This document shows, in pieces, positions 21,097-31,275 of a stretch of 64,000 nt of DNA (position 1 is its first letter; each line of letters opens with the position of its first letter). Source of the DNA: Viridothelium virens (lineage: Eukaryota > Ascomycota > Dothideomycetes > Trypetheliales > Trypetheliaceae); contig ML991814.1 of NCBI GenBank assembly GCA_010094025.1, forward strand, positions 204,123 to 268,122. Reading direction: 5' to 3'. The notes beneath the pieces are model-generated. The model searched no databases, had not been told where the DNA came from, and worked only from the letters and a program-made list of their open reading frames with translations. Made by a program: the position numbers and the translations under genes.

Positions 21097-23024
21097 TTAA
21101 GCAGAGCCTCCAGCAGCAACTCCATCTTCTTTCAGCTTCTTCGCAGTTTCTCCATCTACCTCGTCATCGTCTTGGCGCGCGCGCTTCTTTGTGGGAGCAG
21201 CCTTGACTGCTTCTTTGGTGGTAGTAGCTTCAGCTGCTTCTTGAGTGGCAGCAGACCCGACTGCTGTGGTGATCTTCGTCTTCTCAATAACCTTCTCTGC
21301 CTTTGCCTTCTTGTTTGAGGCCTTCTCCGCATCATCGTCATCGTCATCATCATCATCACGTGAGCGCTTCTTGCTGATGGCAGGTTCAGCCTTGGCTGTG
21401 GATTTGGGCTCTGAATTAGCAGTCTCAGCAGCGTCATCGCCATTTGAATCAATGTTCTTCCCCGTCTTCGCCTCATCTGTCTTAGTCTTCTTGACGGGAG
21501 CGGCTTCAGCGTCTTCTTCATCTTCATCGCGGCTGCGCTTTTTTGTTAGAAAAGCCTCGGCTTTGGTCTGAAGTTTGGTCGCTGGCACGTCAGTGTCGAC
21601 GGCACCCTCAGCAGTCGATACATGGTTCTTCTCAGTCTCACCCTCCCCAGTCTTAGTCTTCTTGACAGGAGTAGAATCAACTTCTTCCTCGTCCTCATCA
21701 CGCTCACGCTTCGATCTAGTATTCTTTGCAGTATCGTCCTGCTTCTTCTTGCTATCTTCGTCACGGCGAGTACGCCAGTCGCGATCGTCTTCGCCATCAC
21801 GGTAACTATGACCACGCGAATCATTTTTATCTGAGCGGCGATTATCACGGCGATTATCTTGACGTCGATTGTCCCGACCGTTGCGATTCTGGAACCTGCC
21901 GTTGCGTTGACCACGACCACGGTTGTTGTTGCTCGGCTGAATCTTGCCTGACTTGATGTCTTCCACCTTCTGCTCACAATAGTCCTTCTTGCTCTTGATG
22001 ACAAGAGGCATTTCATGAAACTTGGGTGGCGGATCTAGCTGAAGAAACTGTTTGGCAGCTTCCTCAGTCTCGAACTCAACGAAGATACTGCCCTTGAATA
22101 ACCGATCTGGCGTGCGGCGGAGACGGATAGCTCCGATTGGCCCATAAGGAGCAAAAAATGCCTCAATAGCAAGTTGAGTGTCGTTGGACTCTTCACCAAA
22201 ACCTTTGACATAGATAGTCCTTGGCATGGCCGCATCTGCGATGATTTTGACATTGTCATCCGGATCGCACAAGCTTGCATCAAGGGGAGTCTTGCGCTTG
22301 ACTTCATCATTTTCGGTGACATCCAAGGAGTCGCTCTCCTTGAGAGCCTTGACGACGGCAGAGTATGGTTGAAAGCGCTTCATACGCTTGAAAGTGTGCA
22401 GCTGCTTGATGGAGAATGGCTTGTTTTCGGGGCCTCCGACCTGGCTGAACAAGAATTTGTCGAGAGGAAGGTTTGAGTCCGAGAAGTAGAACTCAACCTT
22501 ATACATTGTTTAGTCGAATCACGCATGCGAAGTATTTGTAGGACCAACCTGTTTGCGAATTTCATCTGGATCATCTGTCTCGGGTAGAGACGATGGGTCA
22601 AATTTGCTTTGGTTATTACGGCGTGTGTATCGTCCGTTATTGGGCCTTCCATGACCATTAGTTTTTCCGTCATTGGATCGACGTCGATTGGTATTGTCGT
22701 TGTTGGCGCCTGAGTTGCGCTCTGAAGCCGTAGCTTTCCCCGCTTGGGTATCGTTTTCGTTAGATTTGATCTTCATGTCATTGTCTCCACCTGTCAGAAG
22801 TCAGTGAAGATGCTTACAATGTGAGCGAGTAGCCTACCTTTGACAGCCTCTTCTTTCTGTTTGGCAGCTTCTTGAGCATCAGCGACTTCTTCGGCAGGGG
22901 TGCTGGTGGGTTCTTTGGCAGCTTCAACAGCCTTGCCGGTAAGCTTCTCAGTTGCAGATTGGTCATTGGGAATGGAAGTCGCTGAAGGATCAGGCTCAGT
23001 AGCCTGGACCTTGAGATCGGCCAT
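21097..23024 (-). CDS. sla1: La RNA-binding protein (Sla1/Lhp1)
   Basis: Exons 23024..22838, 22790..22549 and 22497..21097 give 609 residues. The La motif spans the second splice junction: DDPDEIRKQ joins VEFYFSDSNLPLDKFLFSQV, followed by FSIKQLHTFKRMKRFQPY. An RRM follows (RTIYVKGFGEESN, GSIFVEFETEEAA) and ends in KSKKDYCEQK. La proteins bind the UUU-OH 3' ends of Pol III transcripts and assist tRNA maturation in the nucleus. The family is usually about 275-300 residues in yeasts. Here the C-terminus is greatly extended: an Arg/Asn/Gly-rich RNA-binding stretch, then four imperfect repeats of a basic K-R-x-R, acidic run, KK-x-K unit. The N-terminal 110 residues are polar. Identity is secure; the role of the tail is unknown. 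Confidence 0.94.
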
Positions 23025-23586
23025 TACAGGCAGGTTCAGTAGATGTTGAGGAGAGTTTAGACTTGCGGTAAACCTAAGATCGGTAGATCAAAGAGGAAGG
23101 GAAGCGGATTAGGAAGCAGTGCTAACAGCTCTGAGGGTAAGATAGGGCTTCGAAAGCTAGTAGCAGTGGTATTTGAGTGAGGAAATCGGGACTGAGAAAG
23201 TGGATGGTGGGTAGAAGTTTAGTAGGTGCGTGGGCAGGTGACTCAAGAAATGGCTCGAAGAAGTGGGGCAAATTAGGATTCGCGGCTAGCGCTCGGATCA
23301 GAGAAGTGAGAAGGAATTCAATTTGTGAGAGAGCCGACGCAAGAGCAATATTCGTGGTGAGAACGGAGTGGTATTGTAGTCACTTCACGGAGCATCCAAG
23401 TGTGAAGCTTTGAATTTTCGTCGAGCTGCATTTGTGGAGGGGCTCGCGCTGGCCAATCGTTTCGAGCTCCGCCGACATCCCGATCCCCGATGTGCAGGGG
23501 GTCGACTGTACCTCGAAAAAGTCCCATGAAGTGATGATTCCCCGTCCAGCTCGCACGAACGTTTAGCCACTCGATATTAACCAGTC
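23025..23586. promoter_or_regulatory. Divergent promoter region of La and mitochondrial uS4 genes
   Basis: The two start codons are 562 bp apart on opposite strands, so both promoters lie here. No TATA box or known operator was recognised. Confidence 0.5.
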
Positions 23587-25004
23587 ATGAGGAAGAAGCC
23601 CAAATTTCATGGCCTCAAGAAAATTGTATTGTCTATTCATCTTTGTTTCCATTCGAAGAGATGTCGCTAACCGGTTTACTCATAGAAAGTCCGCCAATCA
23701 TGGAACAAATTCAATCTCTACAACCTCTCTCGCATGCAAAAGCTCACCGTCGAGGACAAGACGTTCTTCCAGCAGAAATGGGCAGCTAAGGCGGTGACAC
23801 GCGCCTACCACGGAGAACAGATAAAAGAGAAGCAATGGCAGAGGATGTTTGATACAAGAATACCCTCAGTTCAATCAATGGATCATCGGTATCTAGCACA
23901 GCATGATGGATCTGAGCAAGCTGCTGGACGGGGCTCGGGAATTGAGCTGTCCAATGGGCTGGCCAAGAAGAGCCAGCCGAGGACGCCCTATATGCATATG
24001 GTGTATGGCCCAACAGAAAGGAGATTAGATACTGCCATATGGAGGGCCCTCTTTGCAAGTAGCGTACGACAAGCACGACAATTCGTAACGCACGGAGGCG
24101 TTAAAGTCAATGGCAAGAAGGTTAGACTGATAAATCTTGATGAAGGGCATCTTTATCTTATTTTATGTTCCTACAGATGATATACCCGGGATACCAGCTC
24201 AATCCAGGAGATATGTTTCAAGTCGATCCCGATCGAGTCATGTTCGCGACAGGAGCAATGAAGAACCAAGACAAAGCCTACAAGAAAGCGAAGTCACGCG
24301 AAGCCCAAGCAGCAGAAGAAGGAGCTACAGAAGAGGCCACGGCGGACGAAGGCAAAGAAGTATCTACCGAAACTGACAACACGTCAGAACAGGAAGATGG
24401 AGCTATCAACGCAAAATCAGACACTCCTCCCGAAGACCCTGAGCTCTCCCTCAAAGACCGCCAGAAAACCATCAAATCCCTCCTCGAAAACGCCAAGCTC
24501 ATCCTCTCCGACCCACACGACCGCCTTTCCGCCCCCCGCAAACAAGAATGGCGCGCCTTCTCCAAGCTCGTGCGCAGCACACTCTCCCGCGCTCGCACCA
24601 CCTCCGACGCCACCACCTCCGACCTGGAATCACAATTCCAGCTGCTGAAATCCAAGCTCGCGCCCACCTCGAGCTCCGCATCCAGCAAAGCCGCCGCCGA
24701 GGCGCACCAGCGCGAAGCAGAGGCGCGGATATCAGCCGAGGACGAGAGGATGCTGCGGGAAGCGCTGGAGCGAGCGTACGAGAATCCGGTCGATGATGCG
24801 AAGCCGTATGCAACCCCTTGGAGGCCGAGACCGTATATGAGTCCGTTTGCGTTCATCCCGAGGTACCTGGAGGTGAATCAGAATGTGTGTTCGGCGGTGT
24901 ATTTGAGGCATCCGGTGGCGAGGCCGGGGTTGGCGGAGGTGCCTACGCCGTTTCATTTGGAGACGAGTCAGTTGGCGTTCAACTGGTATTTGAGACGGAG
25001 GTAG
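23587..25004 (+). CDS. NAM9: Mitochondrial small-subunit ribosomal protein uS4 (Nam9)
   Basis: Exons 23587..23625 (13 codons, [13 protein letters not shown]), 23686..24120 and 24177..25004 give 433 residues. The start of exon 2 ([17 protein letters not shown]) and the block [18 protein letters not shown] match fungal Nam9. The S4 RNA-binding domain is [20 protein letters not shown], then [15 protein letters not shown] joined across an intron to [19 protein letters not shown]. The protein sits in the mitoribosomal small subunit and affects decoding fidelity. A long Glu/Ala-rich insertion separates the S4 domain from a conserved C-terminus ([20 protein letters not shown] to FNWYLRRR). The last 600 bp show the C-to-G composition switch. 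Confidence 0.92.
24420..24990. other. GC island with C-to-G skew switch (centre ~24.7 kb)
   Basis: In the uS4m last exon, 24481-24540 has about 31 C and 8 G, while 24901-24960 has about 25 G and 13 C. The frame is preserved throughout. Confidence 0.65.
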
Positions 25005-25453
25005 ATAAGCAACTTCATGCATGACCTGAGCGTAGATTTCTAGTGTACTATAAACGGTTTGCTTGTATGCTGGTTGCGCTATGTAGATCTATGTAGATAC
25101 ACTGACAATACAACCGCTCTGATAAGCTGCTCGACCCGAAGGGAGCTGCTATTCTGTTAAGCTATGACCCCATCCTCATTACGCCATAGCGATACCGTTC
25201 CGCACCTAAGGAACCTTGCCTTTTCCTACGCCTTTTGGAAGCTCATCGCGCCAGTGTCCAACGCCAATATCTTTACAATGAAAGGTCAAAGAAACCAGAG
25301 CAATGCGTCAAAAATCGCGGATTAAGTCCTTGCTGAGCTAGAACTCGGAAGCCAGCGACAAGCATGCTTGGAATGAGGTGAAACTCGAAAGACTCTAAGG
25401 AAGCGCAACAATGACATAGAAGGCCAAAGAGTAAAAGAAGGCCACGAACGAGT
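25005..25453. other. Convergent 3' intergenic region
   Basis: It holds the 3' flanks of uS4m (+) and the type I membrane protein gene (-). No gene or repeat is seen. Confidence 0.5.
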
Positions 25454-27330
25454 CTAGTCGCCATATTGGTTCTGCTGTTCATCATCGTAGGGTTTATCGC
25501 GATGCTCATCTTGATTTTCATAGTCCTCATACTTTGTCCTCATCGTCTCCGTGCTCTGCCTTGGGCTTATTTCAATGATGCTGCTCTCTGGCGACCAATG
25601 ATGGTCGGAGGACGAGCTTGGTGCATATTGTGCAAATCCATCGGCGACGGTAGTAATCTCATCATCGTGCTCCTCGTATCCAGGCAAGCCTGCGCTTCCT
25701 GGCTCCGTCGTGTAACTTGGAAGACTGCTCGTTCGGCTGAGAGGCAGCGAATATCTGTCCGAGGCATTGGAGCTCCTTCGAGATGTATACTGTCCGCTGT
25801 GTTGGTTGGCTGGCTCTGTTTGAGGCTGCCCATAACGGCCTTCTTCCGCTCTGACGATATCACTAACGACTTCATGGGCATTATGTAGCTGCCTGATCTC
25901 TTCTTGCATGGCTTCCTCGAGGAGTCCCTCTTGGTCGCGTATTAGAGAACGCTTCTCTTCGTAGTCACTAATTCGCCGATCGCGTTTGTGCCACCAGTCA
26001 CGCCATCGTCGACGTCGATAAGCCCTCTTGTAGGAGCGCAGATTACGACGTTCTTGACGATCTGCGAGTCTTTCGACTTTTTGGCGAGAGGAACAACAGC
26101 AGCAACGGATAGCAATAAAGATGCAACTACATCCAAGAGCAGCCGCAACAGCACCAAGAGCAACAACGAGACCTTTGGAGAGCTTGGGCTTGGAATCTTG
26201 GTCATTAGAGTCATTTGGGGAATCCTCAGCGGTTCTGGTCTCGTTCCAGTGCCCTTGTGTATTGGAAGCCATAATGACCTTTTGCTTCTGATCATGGCTA
26301 TGATCATGGAGTCGAGCATACATGCCCTTGATAGCGCCATGGGCCTTGTGTAAGATAGCTTTCAGAACGCAGCCGAAGTTGTCGCACTGGTCGATATATT
26401 CTGTCAGCGTGAAAACGTCTTTTCCCAAGTGGGTGCTGATAACTTTCTCTTTAGTGCGGATGATGTCGCGGAGCTCCCTTACATGAGACTGGAGTTCCCT
26501 GAGCTCCTCGATTTCATGCTCGATGAATTCCTGGTCCTTAGACAGTGCTGCTTGGACTTGTAGATTATCCTTCAGCGCTGCTACGTCAATACGAAGATGA
26601 GCCGGAGGATCCCGCCAATCGTCAGGCGGTTCCAAATTGTCTGTACCGTCTTTCGGGGCGTTCACGAGAGTGCCAAGGCGGAGAAGCTGTGGGATAGGAA
26701 GATGTCTATATGATAGCCGGAAGCCAACGGGTTGTTTTAGATCCTGGCCGTCAACACCCTCGACCTGAAATTCCAGTAGCAGAGCTACGCTACCGGTCCT
26801 ATCTGTAGCCGGTAGGCCGCCCAAGAGGCATGATGAGTTCCATGAAAAGTACACTGAATGAAAGGAGGATCCAGATTGAACATTCACATTGCCACGTCCA
26901 GTAGTAAAATCATCACTGTACGTCTCAGTGCGTAGTTTGAAGGGAAGTAGCTCGCCATTCAGGGTGAGGTTCGAAGTATCGCAAGGATCTTCTGAAGGAA
27001 GTACTTCTATTTCGAATTCCTGCGGCGAATTAATAGATCAACTCGTGCCTGAGGATGAGCGACACGTACAAGAGCGTCGTCATCACTTTGGCCTCCATCT
27101 TGGCGGCTGCAGCTTGGACAAGGCACAGATAGGAGTGCCTGAGCATTATGTGGATCTAACAGCAAGATCAGTTTGATGGGCTAATGGAGCAGCTGCTGTT
27201 GTGGGTATGTGCTACCAAGCTCTAGAACCCTGGGCGTAAGTGAAGATATATCTTCATTGATTGCTCGGGGAGCTGCCAGTGTCCGTCCAATTGCTGGAAG
27301 CAAGGCCAACGCCTTCAGAAAGCCGTGCAT
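25454..27330 (-). CDS. Fungal type I membrane protein with Cys-rich juxtamembrane tail, unknown function
   Basis: Exons 27330..27229, 27180..27070 and 27019..25454 give 592 residues. The N-terminus (MHGFLKALALLPAIGRTLAA) is a signal peptide. The luminal part contains VPCPSCSRQDGG, then DPCDTSNLTLNGELLPFK and NSSCLLGG with several Cys, as expected for a disulfide-bonded ectodomain. A helical stretch with coiled-coil character follows (EFIEHEIEELRELQSHVREL). One transmembrane helix (GLVVALGAVAAALGCSCIFI) is followed at once by CCCCSS, likely S-acylation sites. The cytosolic tail is strongly basic, then Ser/Tyr-rich. Intron 1 (48 bp) is a multiple of three and contains an in-frame stop, so splicing is required to join signal peptide and body. 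Similar proteins are widespread in ascomycetes, but I know no function. Confidence 0.78.
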
Positions 27331-27752
27331 GATGTTGATTTAGTACCTCCACCTGGAGGTGAAGAGTCACCTGCTCTGGGTGAAGATTACAGGGACATCT
27401 GTTTTAGCAAAGAGGTGTAATCGAGCACCACACTGCTGAGCCAAGCTCGTGAGAAGACTTGACTCAACAGAAGGTCCATCGAATCGAGGGGCTTTAGGCA
27501 ACAACATTGTTTAAGACCGAGCCGTCGACTCGTAAGCTGGTGGGCTGAGTCCTTCCTTGGCGCCGCGGGACCGCTTCGGCCAAGCTTCCAACGCCCGAGC
27601 ACGTACGCCACCGTACGGATTTCTGAGCGAGAGCTCCGCGTCCGCTTTGATGTCACACCATAACAACTTTTGACTCGCTGCCAGGCCCTTGCTAACGAGG
27701 CATCCGAATACCCCGCGACTTGCTTTTTTGATAGGTCGACAGCTGATAGGCC
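27331..27752. promoter_or_regulatory. Divergent promoter of the membrane protein and LSM4 genes
   Basis: The two start codons are 422 bp apart on opposite strands, so both promoters lie here. No TATA box was recognised. Confidence 0.5.
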
Positions 27753-28272
27753 ATGGTAAGCTAGCACATCCCATGGGTTTTATGCGCACGTATTGAATGA
27801 CAATGGATGTGCAGGCGCTGACGCCTCGTCCACAAGCTTCCGTTAGGACTCTTGACCGCCGCCCAGGGCCATCCTATGCTAGTCGAACTCAAGAATGGCG
27901 AGACGCTTAATGGACATTTGGTTAATTGCGACACCTGGATGAATCTAACCTTGAAAGAGGTAGTTCAGACAAGTCCAGAGGGAGACAAGTTCTTTAAACT
28001 ACGCGAAGCATATGTAAGAGGCAGTAATGTATGTCAAGTTCTAACTCGAGGACCATGGTGTTCAACCGCCGCTAAAAGCATCTCAGATCAAGTATCTCCG
28101 CGTCCCTGATGAAATCATCGATTTGGTCAAAGAGCAGCAACAAAATCAGCAGTCGGCTCGCGGAGGACGTGGTGGTCAACAACAACAGCGTGGCGGACCG
28201 GGTGGCAGAGGAGACAGAGGCAGAGGTGCTGGTCGTGGAGGAAGAGCACGAGGGCGTGGGCGAGGACAGTGA
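27753..28272 (+). CDS. LSM4: U6 snRNA-associated Sm-like protein LSm4
   Basis: Exons 27753..27755 (the ATG alone, followed directly by GTAAGC), 27837..28028 and 28087..28272 give 126 residues. The protein starts [20 protein letters not shown], the canonical LSm4 beginning, which supports the ATG-only exon. Sm1 continues [20 protein letters not shown] and Sm2 is [14 protein letters not shown]. The C-terminus is an RGG/Gln-rich tail ([20 protein letters not shown]). LSm4 is in the LSm1-7 ring (mRNA decapping, P-bodies) and the LSm2-8 ring (U6 snRNA, splicing). The RGG tail is a typical site of arginine methylation and promotes P-body assembly in other fungi. Both introns are in phase 0. Confidence 0.95.
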
Positions 28273-28848
28273 ACGCTGCAGTCAGAAGGAATGGTACAAT
28301 GAGCGCGCTTCTACAAAACAGACGCCATCGGAGAATGCGCTTGCCCTACGAAACACTAGGGATCAAACGAGTCGGATGGATCTTACTACATGTTCTACTC
28401 GTCTGGAAGGTCTCTCATCGCAACGCGATGTCGACTCTCAAAAAAAACATGGTTGCCGAAGTCTCAGTCAGGATGCTTTGCCAACAAGTTTAAACTCACT
28501 AGAGTTCAGAGCTGTAGATAGATATCAAGCATGCCAGTTTCAACGCTTGTGCTCAAATTTTTAGGCTCTGAGCGAACGGCATAAATTGATAAGACGATAG
28601 TAGTGCAGACAGACCGTTTTGTATGCTTTAAAGCTTGTTCATATATTAGAACAGGTAGGAGGATTATGCACTAGGCCGACCCAATCTGATCAAAATGGGA
28701 TTCCCTCAATTCCATGTGCAAAGTCTGACCGAAGTGCTGTGCGGTGGCTGCGGCTATGTGACGGCGTACTAGGTACGGCTTGCAGCGGGTGACGGTTTTC
28801 TTAGCGGCTTAAAGGACCAGATGCAGTCCAACTGCCATCCACGTTGTT
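28273..28848. other. Intergenic region between LSM4 and the PPR gene
   Basis: It holds the LSM4 3' flank and the promoter of the PPR gene. An open frame continuing past the LSM4 stop in another phase is a shadow. No RNA gene or repeat was seen. Confidence 0.5.
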
Positions 28849-30900
28849 ATGCGCAAGACAATCTTCATTGCGGACGGTCTATGGCAATGCCTTTGTCCTC
28901 AATCTTCACAGCGAACGCTGTCAATTCGCCGGGTTCCAAGAATACAACATCACACGAAGCAAAAACGTCTCCTTTCCGATTTGCAAGCGGACTACAAACC
29001 TGTCACAACGCCAAGCAATGTGAGCTCAGCGCCTCCTCATAGCAAATCGGCGACAACTTGGAACTACAGACCGCAGACGAAAGAGATCTCAGATTCACGA
29101 TTCAAAATCAGTCCACTTTCCGATTCGCAAGCGGATGACAAACCTATCATAACGGGAAGGATTGTGAGCCCAGCGCATCTTCATAGCGAATCGGTGAGAA
29201 CTTGGAACTACAGAGCGCAGAAGACAGAGATCTCAGATCCACGATTGCAAAATGTACCTTCGCAAAAGGCGGGAAAAAAGGAAACGCCACGAATATCTAT
29301 ACCAGAGCTCTATGACCAACTGCGAGTGGAAGCAGCTAAAGGCGAGTATGGCAAAACTCACAGGTCTATAGATCTTCTTGTAAGGGTCCACCATGAGCAA
29401 CCGAACTTGAGGATCTTCGCTGCAAAGATTTTGGTCAATATTCATAGCGAACTAGGCTCCGCCCTTGCGGTAGCAGAGACGCTGAAAGAACTCAGGAGCG
29501 AGAATTTGCAACCGGATGCCGGACTCTGTCATGATATCTTGAGGGTACTCGCGATTCATCCTGATCACCTGCTCCAAAGCGAGATTCTCGAGTACATGCG
29601 GCAGAAATGGTTTACGCTCTCTCCTATTGGGGAACATGACGTCGTTGTTGGTTTACTTGCGGATCATCAATATGAAATGGCCCTTGATAGGATAGAGCGC
29701 ATGTGGAATGAGGACATTGTCATCCGGAGCTGGCTCCTCGATTTGACTGTCTACGTTCTTCTGGAAAACGAAGAGGTCGAAACCGCTTTCCGTTTCATGA
29801 AAGCAAGCGTGAACCGAAACGAGAACTCTATTTCTCCCACAGCTTGGTACCAATTGCTGGGTGTTGCAAGTAGCAATTACCATTATGATGCGACCGTACA
29901 TACGTGGAGGTTGAGAGTTGAGTCTGGCTACCTCAATCCACCCAGCGGCATATGCCTCAATGTTCTGAACACTGCTGCTCGACACGGAGATACGCAACTG
30001 GCTACGGACGTCCTACGTATATTAGGCGATCGAGGCACGGTTTTTAGCCATGAACACTACGAAGCCCTGATTGACGCCTACGCAACATACGGTGACATCG
30101 ACACTGCATTCAAGGTTCTCTCTCTCATGGACAACGAAAATATACGCCCTGAGCTCGCATCCACGAGGGCAATCTTCCATGCACTGAAGGACAGATCAAA
30201 ACAGACGGACAAGGCTCTTGAGTCTCTGAAAGAGCTCAAATCAAGCGGCCAAAAAGTTCCTGCTGCTGCAATGAACGTCGTTATTGAGGCTACGGTGCAT
30301 CAAAATCGGACCTCAGATGCACTCGAGCAATACAAGGCTCTTCACGAAATCTGTGACCAAGGTCCAAACACCGAAACCTTCAATGTTCTATTGCGTGGTT
30401 GCAGACAGGACAAGATCAAAGCCATGTTTGTGGCTTCAGAGATGCGCGCCTTGAATGTGCCTACCAACGAACTGACCTATGACCGCCTTATCCTCGCATG
30501 CATGCTATCTAACAGTGATGACTACGAAGATGCCATGCTATACTACGTTGAGATGAAGACTCGAGGATGGAAGCTGAGGAGAGGCACTCAGTTTATGTTG
30601 CTAAAGCGCTGTGTGGAAGCCGTAGATATGCGGGCACCAGAAATATTAAAAGACATGGCGCTCCTCCCCGACAACACTTACATTTCGAGCAGGAGGTGGT
30701 TTGAAAATAATTGGGCTGGTCCACCAATTGAGGATCTTCCTGAGATATCGGATCGGAGCGTTCGGCAGTCAAGGCCACCGAGTTGGGAGGACCCGATTAA
30801 GCGAAGAACGCTGAGGTCGAAGAATGAAGGAGTTCATATGCCTGCGGTTAGAGTGCTGAATGTAGCATCTTCGAACGAGGCAATGCAGGAACATAGGTAG
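28849..30900 (+). CDS. Pentatricopeptide-repeat protein, probably mitochondrial
   Basis: A single exon of 683 residues. The N-terminus is basic and hydrophobic (MRKTIFIADGLWQCLCPQSS, RRVPRIQHHTKQKR), consistent with mitochondrial import. A 48-residue tandem duplication follows, each copy ending in TWNYR and ISD. From about residue 150 the protein is a series of helical pairs of PPR type, for example TAWYQLLGVASSNYHYDATV, YEALIDAYATYGDIDTAFKV, MNVVIEATVHQNRTSDALEQ, TFNVLLRGCRQDKIKAMFVA and YDRLILACMLSNSDDYEDAM. PPR proteins bind organellar RNA and act in its maturation, stability or translation. The specific target cannot be predicted. The C-terminus is polar. Confidence 0.82.
   Translation: MRKTIFIADGLWQCLCPQSSQRTLSIRRVPRIQHHTKQKRLLSDLQADYKPVTTPSNVSSAPPHSKSATTWNYRPQTKEISDSRFKISPLSDSQADDKPIITGRIVSPAHLHSESVRTWNYRAQKTEISDPRLQNVPSQKAGKKETPRISIPELYDQLRVEAAKGEYGKTHRSIDLLVRVHHEQPNLRIFAAKILVNIHSELGSALAVAETLKELRSENLQPDAGLCHDILRVLAIHPDHLLQSEILEYMRQKWFTLSPIGEHDVVVGLLADHQYEMALDRIERMWNEDIVIRSWLLDLTVYVLLENEEVETAFRFMKASVNRNENSISPTAWYQLLGVASSNYHYDATVHTWRLRVESGYLNPPSGICLNVLNTAARHGDTQLATDVLRILGDRGTVFSHEHYEALIDAYATYGDIDTAFKVLSLMDNENIRPELASTRAIFHALKDRSKQTDKALESLKELKSSGQKVPAAAMNVVIEATVHQNRTSDALEQYKALHEICDQGPNTETFNVLLRGCRQDKIKAMFVASEMRALNVPTNELTYDRLILACMLSNSDDYEDAMLYYVEMKTRGWKLRRGTQFMLLKRCVEAVDMRAPEILKDMALLPDNTYISSRRWFENNWAGPPIEDLPEISDRSVRQSRPPSWEDPIKRRTLRSKNEGVHMPAVRVLNVASSNEAMQEHR
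28972..29259 (+). repeat. 144 bp in-frame tandem duplication in the PPR leader
   Basis: Two copies begin at CTTTCCGATT (28972 and 29116), 144 bp apart. They encode LSDLQADYKPVTT with TTWNYRPQTKEISDSR, and LSDSQADDKPIIT with RTWNYRAQKTEISDPR. Divergence is modest at the DNA level, so the duplication is not brand new. Confidence 0.85.
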
Positions 30901-31275
30901 CTAATGTTTTGTCTGAAGTAATCGCTCATAAAGTAGAATAATCAAAACCAGCATTGTACCTCAATTGACCATTCCAAACGGCGGAGCGAAATGGAACGTT
31001 TCCAAGGTGGCTTTGGTGCGTGAGCCTTTCCCTATAGAATGACGTAGCCAGCATGGAGAACCGGTCATTGTGCTTTTTCCAAGCAAGGAACCCCAAAACA
31101 TCCACAACATCTCAACCAGGACGGAAACAAGGCCGTCCCAACTATACTTCGTTTCTTCGACAGACTATTGCATATCCTGCTCTGAGAGATTAATATTCCT
31201 GAATCTTCTCCGCTTCCAATGGGTTATAACTCATTTCCATTCCTTTATCACCAAGAAGATAGAAGCGGACGATAG
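30901..31275. other. Promoter region of the PTEN-like gene
   Basis: It holds the 3' flank of the PPR gene and the 5' region of TEP1. No other element was recognised. Confidence 0.5.
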
